Source: Trichuris trichiura (Eukaryota > Nematoda > Enoplea > Trichinellida > Trichuridae). From it: DNA of 64,000 nucleotides. The notes beneath the pieces were generated by a model. The model saw only the letters and a list, made by a program, of their open reading frames with translations, did no database searches and was not told the origin of the DNA. The position numbers and the translations under genes were made by a program. The stretch is from the NCBI GenBank assembly GCA_037903355.1, contig JBAJFE010000005.1, forward strand, positions 2,170,001-2,234,000, written 5' to 3'. Positions 1-12,790 of this stretch are shown piece by piece (the first letter of the stretch is position 1; every line of letters starts with the position of its first letter).

Positions 1-965
1 TCTTCTTCACCACGGGCGGACGACCCGAACGACGCGTCAAAAAGTCTACTTGAACAATATAAGAAGTTCACTTTGAAGCATCGCTAGAAAAGCACAATCG
101 GAAGCAACAAAGGTCAAGAGGAAACTAGTTATAAGATATCAATGCTTTGCCGTGTTGTTAAAGTCTTTTGCATTCTCAAAAGCGCTAAGTTATACGCGCT
201 AGTACTTTCACGGTCAGCTGAAATCAACCCCATTCAATTGTCCCATTCACATTCACACTTACCGGTCAGTTTACTACGCCCATTGGGGAAAACCTATTTT
301 GGATTGTTACGCTAACAAAAGCGTAGTTTCATGAATGAAAAGTTCAAAACCTACGAGCACAGACTAAACATTAGAAGACGGTCGCCTAATTCCCTGCTGA
401 AAAAAGAAATGCTAAACAGCTTTCAAAGAATTGGACGAGATGCGCAAATTTGCATAAATTTTCAGACAATGCAAAAACCGAAATGGATACCGATGACGGC
501 TTTAACCTGGGCAGCTTGCAGACCAACAATTCATTAACTATCCTACTACGCGTAGGACAACCCATTTGTATCTTGTACAGTACAGAGAACGTGAGAATAC
601 CAAACAATAACTACAGTGTGTGCACGCGACATTCGCTGCGTTTTGAAATGGGATCCCGCCTAACAAAGCGACATTCGACCCGTACACTTTGGCTAGGCGC
701 GGCATCAAACCTGAAACGGGTAATCAATCGACGTCGAGTGGAGGCAATACTGAAGCGAAACTATTATTTTTTTCCTTTGCTTGCTATTCAAATAGGTGAA
801 ACCATTTTATAACAGCAAAACACGCTCGCAACAACGCCCGACGTACTACGGCTTGCAATAGGCCGAACTGGGCAACACTGAATCATGATTAACGGCGACG
901 TAAAGGCGGCAACCCCTCAAAAATTGTATCACTCTATTCTCTCCGCGTCTCTCGCCCATCCCAAA
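1..965. other. Left edge, no recognised gene
   Basis: This stretch lies downstream of the last SEC16 exon, so the part near 966 is presumably SEC16 3' UTR. On the plus strand an open frame runs from about 450 to 812, with an internal ATG at 483 followed by an acidic start (Met-Asp-Thr-Asp-Asp-Gly). I recognise no family in it, and the codons after the first 20 residues look non-coding. It could be a first exon of an unknown gene or chance. Confidence 0.4.
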
Positions 966-3900
966 TCAACTTGATGCGTAACGGGCAGGATCCATGAAGG
1001 GAACGCCCATGGACTGTTGGGTGTCCTCTTGAGTCTGCAACGTTGAATATTCTTGCGAAATTTCAAGCAACAGCATTAACACGGTTAACTCACCGCTGCT
1101 TCGGTAAAGGGGCTAACAACGTCCCCCTCTTCGGAACGGCTCTGCGGCATCCAATAGGTCTGCGGTGCCGCGACCGCCTCGCCACTAACGGAGAACGGTT
1201 GGGGCGGAGGAATGGAAGAACTATTTGTGTCCGTACGATCTGCCGACTTTACAACATCTACATAGCGCCTTGCTAAAAGTACAGAAATAAAAAAAAGATT
1301 CAAATAATTTTTTTTTAAAGTAACCTTTACCTTTAACACCGGAATAAACAGGTGTGGCTGAATAAGACGTCGTCATTTCAGCTATAAAAAAGATAGATCA
1401 ATAAAAATCTGCGATAGTGCTGCCCCCTACGCTGATCTGCAAGACTTGCCGTCGCCGAGGGTGGAGGTGCTACATGTTCGGCGGCATCACCATCGGCAGC
1501 CGTCACGTCGACCCATCGCTCCTTCTCCTTATCCCATACGATCTAAGCGACCGCCGATTAACAATTGGCCGTATTTAAAAAACTTACCGTCTTTTGGGAA
1601 TCGTCCGGCAAAATCATTTCATTGGGTCCCTTTGGAATTAATCTGTGGATGAAACCGCCCATTGTCTTGCCAATCCAACTCTGCTTTACATAACTATGTT
1701 TACATCAATAATTGGAAAACGCAAAGCTCACCTGTTGGTCCCTCTTCGTCATAGGCGTTCTTTTACTGGCCTCCGCTTCGGCTGCAGCACTATCCGGTTG
1801 TTGGAAAGCCGAACCAGCGGCAGGAGCACCCGATGTGAAATGTAATTCTTCCGACTTTCTCTGCTGGGAAACTTCAAGCGCTCCAAGTGTCCTCTCTGTT
1901 GACGGCGGTACGTAGGAGGACTGCGTTTCGCTGCTGATGCCAAAAAACCTTTCTTGTACTTGCGAATGAGTCTCGGTGGCAACCACCGTTTGTACAGAGT
2001 GAAACACCGCCGATGGTTCCGACTTTTTCGAATCGTTGCTGCCACGACGTTGTTGTTGCTGCTCCAAAAAGCTTTGCTGCTTAACAGCAGTTGACGTTGA
2101 CATTTGCGTTGCATGTTGGAATCCCGTAGCGGGAGCGTCAAGTCGACTCGCGACGGTCGCGTATCCATAGTCGGTCGCTTGCGACTGAACAACCAACGTT
2201 TCTCCTTCAAAGCTAGCATTCACATTTGCGTTAATGACATTACTAACGTCCGCTTAAAACAATAACATTGCCGAAGCAATGAAGCAGCTATGACAAAATG
2301 GATTCATTACAACGCGTGGAGACTGAAGTAATATTCTCTGTATTTTCCTGGGAAACAGCTTCAGCTTTAGTCAGCACAGGCTCAACTTGACCGCTGCTAC
2401 TCTACAAGTAAACATAATACTAAAGATGTCAACAAATGACATATGTACACACTCACTTTGAGCTGCTCGCAAAGAAGACCTAAGGAATGGATCCATTCAG
2501 GTATGCCGACAGGTACCTCTGAGTCTGGATCAAATCGATGATACATTGACGACAACTCGTACAACGATAGGCAGAAGGAGAGCGATGGGATACTGCCAAC
2601 AGCCGACTGGTATTGAAGCGCTTTGTTCAATACTTTGCAATAACTTATCGTCTCTTCGCGATAGCCCAATTCGGCTAGACGGGTTGTAAATTGCAATTTA
2701 CAATACTGAAAATTGCTACGATTAGTTGGTGGAAGATATTTTCATTGTTACCTGGAAAGGAAGAATCCAGAAGAAGCAATTTCTCGTATGCAACCAATGC
2801 AAGCCAATGGTATATTCCAAAATTTCGGTGAGGATACAGTTTTGAATGGCGAAGCAGTCGCGCTCGGCGCTGAAAAAAAACGTTAAGTTGCTCAAGAACG
2901 TACGGTGAAAAGCCAACCTGTCAACGCCGACCAAAGTTATCAGAGGGCCTTGCTGCTGCTGCTGACCTCCTTGGCCACTTTCAAATATGTTCCAATTGGC
3001 TAAGAGATGGCAACAAATGTAGCAAAATTGAGAGCCAAAAATTTGGCCGCAATTGAACAACGTATGACCCATTGTTAAGACACCGTACAATTCGCGCTGA
3101 CGCATCTCCTCGTCGTGAGAAGTCAGATTTGCCAAAATCATCGCCAAATGAGGTCTCCACTCTATCCACGACTTGTCGGGCAATCTCTAAAATGACGCAA
3201 CGTTTATGCTAAAAAAAAACTGCCGAGAAAAGAAGGTGACGCAGCGTACTGTGGAAGCGTACGGCACTCCGCCGGACAACATTTGATAAAGTGTTTGCAG
3301 CGGGCTGTCCATAGGAACGGAATTGGCAAACCTATATAAGGAATGAGAATCGGAAAGCTAACGTTCTATTTTTTATGCACTGTCATACCTGGTCATCACC
3401 GTTGTATGCATATGCTTATTCATTTTCATAGCTAAAAATAAGGCGTGCCCCCACAGCTTAGTTTTTATTGCCCAATCCATTGCTTCCTTAAAAAAACGTC
3501 TTATCTAATGCTATTGTAGCGAATATATATAAAAAAGAAGTGCACTTTTATGTAACCCCGAAGCAATAGGCGAGTGAACTCTTGCTCAGCCACGTCGGTG
3601 GTTTGCACACTTCTGCTGACCACCGAACGGCCGTTATCATTGGTCTCCACTCGAAGAGGAATAACAAAATCGCTATCCGAATCGCTAACCACATCCGCTT
3701 GACCTTCTTCCTCAAAAAGACCTTTTTCGCCGTAATCAAAACCATCGTCACAAGTGTCGAGCAACATGTGCGCCAAGTCTCTCCCGCTGACAATCTAAAC
3801 GGAAAGGACAATCCCGAAAAGCCCGTAGAAATCTTTTTGAAAAAAGCTTACCCCATTTTGACGAACCATAAGAACAAAAAATTGAAACATCAACAGCATA

Positions 3901-6900
3901 TTGTGGTGGTCTCTATGCTCGTAGCTTTTCTTCAATTGCTCCAAGCGTTTGGTGCAGTAATGCAGCACTGCGTCCTTCGCCGTCTTCTCCGCGTCCAAAG
4001 GACCCGGAAAGGCGTCGATCAGCGCGATGTCCGACTGTATTCTTTCGTCCAACAGATAGGAGCGCAAATTGCGAATTTCCACGACCGTACAAATACCCTT
4101 AACACCTTTTGGTTGACCGTAGGTGACCAAATGACCACCCGAACCGAAGCAACAAATGGAATGCGGACGCGTATGCAAATAAGGTTCTACAATAGCTGCT
4201 CGTTTTTTCAGTTTCCGCTTAAAAGTTCAGAGAACAAACCTGCCGGCAATTTCGGCTGCGCAAATACGGTTGGCAAGCTCGTCGCAGGGAAAACAGGTGT
4301 CAACAGGGCGCCGGAGAAGCTGAAACAACGCTAACTTGAATTTTTCCTGCTATGCGCGCAGGGCAAACTATTTGTATTGGGCGCTGTCCATTTAACATTT
4401 ATACTTCACAAAAAAAAACAGCTATATAGCTCTGCCTTGCGGTCGTTCGCTTTGGAAGTTTCATTAGAGGACTATCATATGTAAAAATTAAAAAAGGACG
4501 AGACGAGGAACAGCGTTTCAGCTCTTTTTTGTACTTTTAAAAATAACAGTGTAGAAGAAAAATCGAATACGATTAATGAACAACGGCCTTTAAGGTAATT
4601 CTTCAAATTTTGCTTAAAGACGTGACTTCTACGCCTGCCAATTGAAGCTATGCTCAAATTGATTGCAAGACTTCCCTTAGAACCAAAGTCACGCAAAAAA
4701 CTTAAGGCTTTTTGAATATTCAAAAATTGAATTAATGATGCGCAGGTTAGTGTAACTTGAATCGGCAGTTAAATCGTCAAAAGGGATGAGAACTTGAGAC
4801 GGCGTGTATGCAAATTCGCGTAAGACGTAGGAGCAACAAACCCTGCTGCAACTTTCACCGTTTTGTTAAAAAGACAAAAACTTTTTACGTAAACTACTTT
4901 TTCCTTTTCAGCTTGCCAACCATTTTCTTAAAGGATAATCAGACGGTCGGTTAAAGTTGACGTGATGGTGACGGAAACGCAAACCTTGACAACGAGTGCT
5001 CCAATTATATTTGCTTATTTACAATACTATTCACGAGCTGTACAAAACCGTTGAGTTAAGATGAAAAAAGCTAACATATTGCACCGACTAGCCTAAGTAA
5101 CTTGCGCAGCAATTAGCTCGTACTGTCGATTGTCTACCGTAATAGTAAAGGCCTTACAAACTACAATCGGGTCATTTTAAAACAATTAGGGGCATATATG
5201 CAAATGACATCTTATCAGTTGTACGATACCTCAGCCAAAGCATTAGTCAAAAGCGACGACTGGCAAGTTATAACGTACTTTGCGCTGTTTGGCGGTCGAA
5301 TGAACTGACCCGTCGGTGCGGTATGCATAGTCGTTGATTGTGCAACATTGGCGACCATTGCTGGTTGTTGCTGTTGTTGTTGGGCTAACGTGTAATATCG
5401 CAGCTGATCGTACGTGGGAAAATAGCCGCATTGACGTCTGTGCTCGTTTAAATAATGGCGCCACGCGGGAACTGCAGAAAAACAGATAAATTACGTGCGA
5501 AAAGAAACGTCGTAGCTCACTCTGCCAAAGAGTTCTCATTCGTGGATCAGAAAGTAGCACATTTTCTTGTCCGTGAACTTTTCTATCCTGCCGCTGATAC
5601 CTGCGTTCCTCCTCGTAGCAGTCCGCCTCATCGCTGTCATTTCGACTTTCCCAAAATTCGGGTTGGGCACTTTTTGGCCTATACCTCGTTTTGTAGCTTC
5701 TACCGTATTCGTCAGAACTATTTGAATGGAAGCAAAGAAAATAGACAGAAACTGAAACGTTTAGGCTTACTGCCAATCGTCGCGATCACTCATTCTCGAA
5801 AGGGAACGAACCATTCGATTTCCTTTAGACTCGTAAGTGGGATATCGATACTCATCGTACTCGTCACGTTCGTCGTATGCTGACCGAATAGAGGCGCGAC
5901 TCCTTGGTCTTGAATGCCAAGAATCACGCCGACCTTGACGAACTTCTTCCTCCTCATCCTCACCACCGGAATACTGATAGTGACGACTTGCACTGCCACG
6001 TCTTTGATAACGTCCCCTTTCCCCTTCCCAGTATTCATTCCGGTCGTTTCGCTTAAACCGACGCTGCTTCTCGCGCTGTGATTTTGAATCACGGTCGCTG
6101 CTTGAATAATTTTCAGGTTCATCGCGTGGAATATTTGACTGATGACTTCTTCCCTTTGAACTTCTCCGACCTTCATCAAACGACGACATCTGATTCGACT
6201 GACGCAACCCGGATAAACGAATTCGACCTTCGCTTTTCGCGGGTATCAATTTCACCGGGACGACATCAACTTCGTTCGGTATCAAACTGACAACTTGCGA
6301 TGGTTCGGTGTCAACCGTAGACGCTTCTTCGGAATTGGCATTTCTACGAGAGACGAACCCACTTCTGGCGGCTGCTTGTAAAAAACGTTTGTGCAATGCG
6401 GATGTACGCTGCTTTGACGGAGCGGCCATTTGCTGTTGTAGGGAAAATTCCCTTCTTACGTCAGAGAGGGAAGAGTGCCCGGTTTGAGATGCCGCGTCTG
6501 AGTCGGAAGCCCGATTCAACGGAACACTATTCACTTCTAATGGCTGCAGCGACGGAGCGGACGGGACAAGTTGATCATCAGTGCTGTTCTCCGCGGATAC
6601 AAGGGGATTTTGTAGGGGCGTCACTATCGTACGCCGCACCTCGCGTATCTCAACGCCTAAGTTCTCCGTGGAGGGTACAACAGTTGGGGCATCACTTACA
6701 TCACCAAAATTTGAGGAAGAAACGAAGTCAGCGCGCGAACATGGTACGTACTGAACATTAGACGGAGAAAAACTTGTTCGTACCTGCGCATCAATGGTAC
6801 TGCCAAAACTGGCTTGCCCTTCGGTTGGTATGGCTCCGTCGGCATGAACGAAGGGAATTTGCCGCTGTTCCGCAACACTGACATTATAATTTGTCGGAAC

Positions 6901-7383
6901 TTCCAAAGCGGGAGCTTCAGGGTCAATTTCAAGTGCAGGCGATACAATTGGCGTGGCAAGGCCTGTCGGTACCATTGTATTAGTTCGTTCGAGAACTTGC
7001 TGAGGTGGCAAAGGTGCAACATCGACATTTGGCCAAGGAGTCACGCGCACATAACAAGGCTTTCCTTGTCCCCGATTAACCAAAGCTCGATTGTGAGTTG
7101 CGGCAGGCAAGAATGTTTCGGCTGAACTTTGCGATGCTACGGCGGCAGACGGTTCCGAAACAAATGGATCAATCGGTTCTCGCTGGCTGCTCGATTGGCC
7201 ATCGTTTAAAATTTGGGACCAGTCAAGTTCCGGTTCAAGGCCACTTTCAGGCAGTACATCATTCTCTTGCGGCAAAGGTGATGGTACGGGACATTGGGGA
7301 AACGGGTGACTACGCGAGTGAGCAGGCGGGCAATGAAACGGAGGTACGGCAACTTCTTCCGCCGGCACCGACCGAGAATTCAT
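966..7383 (-). CDS. SEC16: SEC16 homologue, COPII / ER exit site scaffold
   Basis: Scaffold that organises COPII coat assembly at ER exit sites by binding SEC23/SEC13 (family knowledge). Exons worked out on the minus strand: 5771-7383, 5521-5717, 5230-5471, 4240-4319, 3852-4186, 3546-3794, 3389-3486, 3250-3321, 2918-3186, 2752-2869, 2457-2705, 2311-2401, 1732-2252, 1588-1680, 1431-1542, 1094-1272, 966-1034. They give about 1,530 residues. The N-terminal third is low-complexity, Ser/Pro then Arg/Asp/Tyr rich. The central conserved domain starts in exon 3852-4186 (HSICCFGSGG) and continues through EAMDWAIKTKLWGHAL and WIEWRPHLAMIL. The C-terminal region has MILPDD, IVWD..KERWV and RRYVDV blocks, ending near PFMDPARYASS. 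One exon seems unlocated between 5229 and 4320, because the flanking phases (0 and 2) do not join directly. The 48-base intron 2870-2917 is inferred from alignment length. Confidence 0.9.
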
Positions 7384-8595
7384 GCTTGGGGCAGTTGAGC
7401 AGAACCCAACGGTCCAAAAGGCATGAAATCACTAAACAAACGAAAAACAAGTTTAAATACAACTGTTTTTCAATTTCGTTAACCTGCAACCGAAAAGGAC
7501 AACTACAAGCATTCCTCCTTAACAATAACAACGTTAAGTGTTGCATTAGCTACGGGGAAAAATAATGCCTGAAATAAGATACGCAAACCAACCGCTTGAA
7601 TGTTCGTAGAGAAAAGGACAACGCCTTTAAAATCTTCTACAGAAGTACTTATCGTCGTGCGGAACGTGCAGCTTACGAAAGAAATCACGCGAAACACGAA
7701 GATCACGTACAGTATGAACGACACACAAGTACACCTATTAATGCTCCGACTTGCACGTGAAAAATATAAAGAAAATAAGCTTCGGCGTCATGTCAGTGCA
7801 AATAAAAAAATTGCAAATCTTAAAAAAGGTAAAATCTAATACGTACTGCAGTTACCGGGTAAAATCGCGAAACATACTAGTTCTGGAGAAAACAGCAACT
7901 TGCAGCCACAGCTCCGCCAGGTAAAGAAGTCGGACGTTAATGAAAAATACTCTTATAAATATAGTATACTGTATGAAAAGAAAAAAGTGTTCCATTATTG
8001 GCTTATTATCAACTTTTATGTCAACTTCAAACAAAAACTAAGTAATCTATCACTTTGTGAAGGAAACATAAAGAAGGTCGTTATGACTGCTTACTACAAA
8101 AAAGTGCCACTACCGTATGCTATATTTGATTAACAGGATATAATACAAAAACTATGCGCAGGTACAGAGCAAGCTCAATTTTTTGAATTCAGACATCTGA
8201 TAGATGTTTAAATTTTTTGCACAAGTTTTAATCAAGCTATATGCACCACAATTTAAAGCGATGATCAGTTGACGGTTGTTTCCCGACTGGACGGTTTCTC
8301 GCAAAAGCGCCAACAGACTAATTTGAAATAGTGCCGTAATATTCCAGCACCTGCTGAGGTTGCAGACTGTTAGCTGCTACGAACTGACGCCTTTATGCGA
8401 CAATAGATGTCGCTAATGTCGCCTAAATTTTTGTAACACAAGAGGATTCATTCAAATGAGCTTTCTAAGCGACTGAGAGCAGACGGAGCTTTCTACTTTA
8501 ATTGAAGCAAAAATTTGTACGTTAAACTTCAATTACAAATACGCTTTAGCACTCATCGATTGTTAGTAGATTGATTAAGTAACCTTCAATTCATG
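7384..8595. other. Intergenic between SEC16 and the pseudouridine gene
   Basis: AT-rich sequence upstream of SEC16 and downstream of the pseudouridine-metabolism gene, both on the minus strand. A lysine-rich open frame at 7600-7839 (+) has no recognisable similarity and no convincing splice context. I see no RNA gene or repeat. Confidence 0.6.
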
Positions 8596-11509
8596 TTACT
8601 TCTTCAATGTACTCAGGTCTTCTGGAATAGTTGAATGTGAAAGCAGAGAAGCTTTTACGCAACGAAGGCCGAACTGAATGCACCGATCCATCGGGTATCC
8701 TTGCAACAGACTGTAAATCATGCCGGCATTCAAGCTAAATAATAATAGTCGAATTAAAAAATGCGTCGAAGCAAAAATGCCGAACCAATCTCCTGCACCC
8801 GATTCATTCAATACGGAACAGACTTTAGGGGCTTTATAGTGGGCAACGTGGGGCAATTCATCCTGAAAGCAATAGACGCAACGTTTCAAATAGTTATAAA
8901 ATCTCACTTGAGATTTGGAAGCAGCTATGATGCCTTCTCTGTCGAGACTGAGCAGTAGCAACTTCAAATTTCCAAGAACGGTGTCGCAATGTTGTTGAAT
9001 GAATGACTTCAGAAAAGATGAATCGAAAACATTTTCATTGCCTAAAAACCATCAAAAAAATATTGTATGAACCCACAAGAGAAGCATCAGGCTGATAACC
9101 AATGCGTAAATTCATCAATGGTAAAGAATCGAGAAACTCGTTTCTGTTGGGCGAGAAGTAAGCCAAATTCTCCCAGCAATCAGATTTGAAAACACGTTTC
9201 GCCTTCTTTCGATCGGCAGGATCAAACCAAACTAAAAACCGCAAACAAAAATAAATACAATTTAACTTAGATTTCCTACCAATTACTTGGAATGCCGAGA
9301 GACTGGCATAATGTACAAATGAAGCTTAAAGTCTCAAGCGGAACATTGCCGTCAATAAGCACTAGTTTACAGTTTCGAATGGCAGCTTCATGGCGGGAAA
9401 CCAATTCTGGCGAAATCGAATTGTACACTTCATTGTTAAGGATGCCATATTTTAAGCGGCGCTTTTCAAAAAAGCCAATATAGGAAGCGGTTGACATGGT
9501 AGGATTGAGTGATACGCCGGAAAAGTCCTACACGACAAAAACTATATATTAACATGTAGAGCCAACTGCATAAATAAACGCTTACCATATGCGAGCATTT
9601 ACTTTTCATTGCGCAAAATTCTTCATCGTCACCTGCGGCGGATATGAGCTTCGCACTAACGCCTAAACGTGTTAGGGCGTCAGCTACGTTTCGAGCAACT
9701 CCGCCAAATGTTTTATAAACACAGCCATGATGAGTGCTGCCGTCATCCTTTTAAAAAATTCAAAATAACGCAGGGCAAACTGAAATGCATGCTAATTTTT
9801 TCGAACTTTTAGCATTGCTTTGCACGGACAAAATTACCTTATTAAAAGTCTCATAAAAAAATAACCTGTTAAAGTAGCTCCCATTTCAGTAAGAAAGAAA
9901 CCAAATTGGGAACTTACGACAATTTCCTCTTGAGCGGAAGCGTAGATATCGACTGACGCGCCACCAATGGTCACCTTGAAAGAATGAGTAATTTTGCTTA
10001 TTGTCACGACTATAAGAGCAAAGCTAACCACATCGTAAGTACTTGACTTGCCGAAACGAAAGTCGACGGATAAGTCGCGTTGCAATCTGATGGACGAGGC
10101 GGAAGAAGGACGACCAAGGTCAAATAGACGTGCAGCGATGTTGGAAGCGACGCGTGCGTTATTTTTCAACAACGCAATGTCTGTAAAACAAGAATTTGAA
10201 ATTCAAAAAAAGCAAATTTAAAAAAATTAGGACTGCGAGGCAATGAAATGAAATCTTACTTGTCTTCAAAGCCAGCCCGTTCGATAGTTCATTAACTCGA
10301 CGAAGAAGATATGGAGTTACCGCCTTACCGCGAATGTTGGAGGAGCTGAAATTGTTAGTACGCGAGTTTTAAGTAAACAATAGTTGCCCAATAGTACCTT
10401 ATTTCTTTTAACGATTGCTCAATGGCGGTTTTAACTGATTTTGAATTACTCGAGTCCACCTCCGGTGGAGGAACCGCAATGAGTACGCCACTTTTTGATT
10501 TCAGTTTTCGGTGCAACGCTGTAGAAGGGAACCATAAGCTCAAGTTATCCGATGAAATAAAAAAACCATTACAAATAAATGCAGCTATTTGCTCCTCGTT
10601 TTCAAAGCACAGAGGTGACTCGACGCCGCTGTCTTTGAAAAAAAATCCAGGAAACGGCTGATTGATACCTAACGTTAGCGCGGGCACGGCATAAGTTTCC
10701 TACAACATACTAACCAATAACTAATGCAACGCTGAATTGACAAGTACAAGGAATTCTAAAGTTCTTGGAATGTCCAAGATCGCTTTAACACCAGCGCATA
10801 CGACAGCTATAGGCAATCGGCTTAGCTCAATTAAATCAGCACTAATGTCGGAAGCTAAAAATGGGTGCTACAAGGAAGGCAGGAAAAATTTACGTCTATG
10901 TACTTTCAACAACGTCCCTGTGTACGCCACCTATACCACCTGTGCATAAAACAGGAATACCAGCTAGGTGAGCGATTTTCATGGTGGCTGATACCGTGGT
11001 ACCGCCAACAGTGCTCTACAAAACAATTGCCACGTCAGCAGCATGCCTGCTTAAGAAAAAATTTACTGTTATAAGTGCAGCAGCCAAATCTCGACTGGCC
11101 ACTTTGACAGATTGTTCGCATTCTCCTAGAGCGTGCAATTCTTGTGCCGACAAACCAACCCTTATTTTGCCACCAAAAATGGCAACAGTAGCAGGTACAG
11201 CTCCACCGAGACGCACTTCCTCTTCAACAGCTAAGGCTGTTCTGAAAAGGGTGCACGCTATACTAACTTATAAAGCGCAAACTTTTCTTGCATACGTACT
11301 GAACATTATCCGGATAAGGCATGCCATGAGTTATGACGGTACTTTCTAAAGCGACAACTGGCTTCATCGTTAGACTGCATCGTACTTCTTCGGATAAACA
11401 TATTAGTCCTGTGAAATATCGCTTGGTAAAATTATTAAAAGTAAATTCACAAACCTTGTTCAACTGCCAGAGCACTTAGCCAGCGAGAGCACAGAATGCG
11501 AGAGAACAT
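8596..11509 (-). CDS. Bifunctional pseudouridine-5'-phosphate glycosidase / pseudouridine kinase
   Basis: Breaks down pseudouridine: a pfkB-type kinase makes pseudouridine 5'-phosphate and the PsuG-type domain splits it to uracil and ribose 5-phosphate. Sixteen phase-consistent exons (minus): 11455-11509, 11300-11408, 11067-11241, 10904-11015, 10748-10854, 10567-10699, 10398-10518, 10260-10345, 10029-10180, 9918-9974, 9586-9747, 9287-9527, 9073-9231, 8908-9041, 8786-8862, 8596-8734; 672 residues. The glycosidase half shows [35 protein letters not shown] (catalytic Asp region) and CAGVKAILD (Schiff-base Lys region). The linker reads [15 protein letters not shown], and the kinase half has FGGVARN and the catalytic SGAGD motif. 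The start was chosen because it gives an in-phase short basic/hydrophobic leader ([18 protein letters not shown]) that resembles a mitochondrial presequence (inference). All key motifs are intact. Fused forms are known in fungi and some invertebrates. Confidence 0.93.
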
Positions 11510-12214
11510 TAGCCAATGAATACAAAAAGCGAGGCAAACAGCGCGCTACAACTAGTACTAAATGTTTTCAAGTACTACGTCATATTGTACGCAAAAGGTA
11601 CAATTCCATTAATGATAAGTAACGAAACGCCACCGTTAAGCTCAGAAACCTATAAGCAGTACAATGAAAACAAAATTATGTAGGTTGATTTAAAAGATTA
11701 CGTAATGCAGAGGCACGAAGTGAATACTACTTTTCAGAATTATTACCGATACATCAGGACCTGAAGGCGCTATCAAATTAACAAGGCACTTTTTTTCACG
11801 TTTTCTTCACTGCCCTTCTGCGTCAGACGCGAGAAGTGGATAATAAAGTACATTTTGCGAGAATTCGGCCCAAAGTCGCTAATAAAAGTAAAAAACCATT
11901 ACTGCAGCCAAATAAAACGCGAAGGAAATTGTAAATTTTGTTTCCCAAAACGTTCCAGAGACGAAAGGTGCAATAAAATGAGATGAGCAATCAAACATTT
12001 AGTACTTTCTCATTTTAAAAGAAAACTGTAGTTTTATTACGGAGATGAGAAGAATACCACTGAGTCCATGTAGTCCGCGGCAGTTAACTTTATTCGTTCT
12101 AAAAACTAGCGTAAATTTTAATAGACCTTGTCGTTTACGCGCCCCACCGTTTGTGAAATCCAGGTTCTTTTGCGACAATTATGTGGTTATCTCTTTCTAC
12201 CCTTACTGGCCAGC

Positions 12215-12275
12215 ACCCCCAGTACCCTGCTCTGACCTTACGTGAACCCCCAGTACCTTGCTCTTACCTTACGTG
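12215..12275. repeat. Two-copy tandem duplication, about 31 bp unit
   Basis: Two adjacent near-identical copies, each with the core AGTACC(C/T)TGCTCT and ending in ACCTTACGTGA. They differ at only a few bases, so the duplication is recent. No coding frame passes through. Confidence 0.8.
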
Positions 12276-12766
12276 AATAAGGCTTAAGTTCAGGTTTCAA
12301 CCCAGGTTGAAATAGAACAGGACAGCCGGCATAACTACAGTATGACGAGGGGCGCATAACCGGCTGGAATCCAACGAACAGGCAAAACTGTCAGCAGTGT
12401 CAAATAAATTTAAAAAGTAAGCTAAGATTAAAAACAACCTAGTTAAGATTTCAACACTTATTTGCAATTAGTTTCTCTAGCCAGTATTAATGCATATTCC
12501 AGGCAATAATAAGTTACAACATTTATCGCTCATTAATAAGCAAAAATTTGTGTCCTTTTAAACAAAAACGGATCACCTTCTCTATCTGCCCGCCAACAAT
12601 ACAGCAGTCCCGACAATAATCAGGATTGCAAAGCTCATAGCTGCACAATCAGAGAAACAGGACTTATTGAGCGGTTATACGTCCCACCGTTAGATTCTGA
12701 CTTTGCAAGTCACCATGTTCGGCTTTTACGTAAACCTAAACCAAAACGTAACGCTTCTATTTTGGC

Positions 12767-12790
12767 TTAGGCTTAGGCTTAGGCTTAGGC
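12767..12790 (+). repeat. Interstitial telomere-like (TTAGGC)4 array
   Basis: Four perfect consecutive TTAGGC units, preceded by GGC. TTAGGC is the telomere repeat of nematodes such as C. elegans. Degenerate TAAACC-like units lie just upstream at 12731-12742. The array is internal, since protein genes lie on both sides, so it is not a chromosome end in this assembly. Confidence 0.9.

Noticed and set aside
3582..4334. 250-codon plus-strand open frame
   Set aside because: Antisense to three well-supported SEC16 exons; composition and lack of similarity mark it as a shadow.
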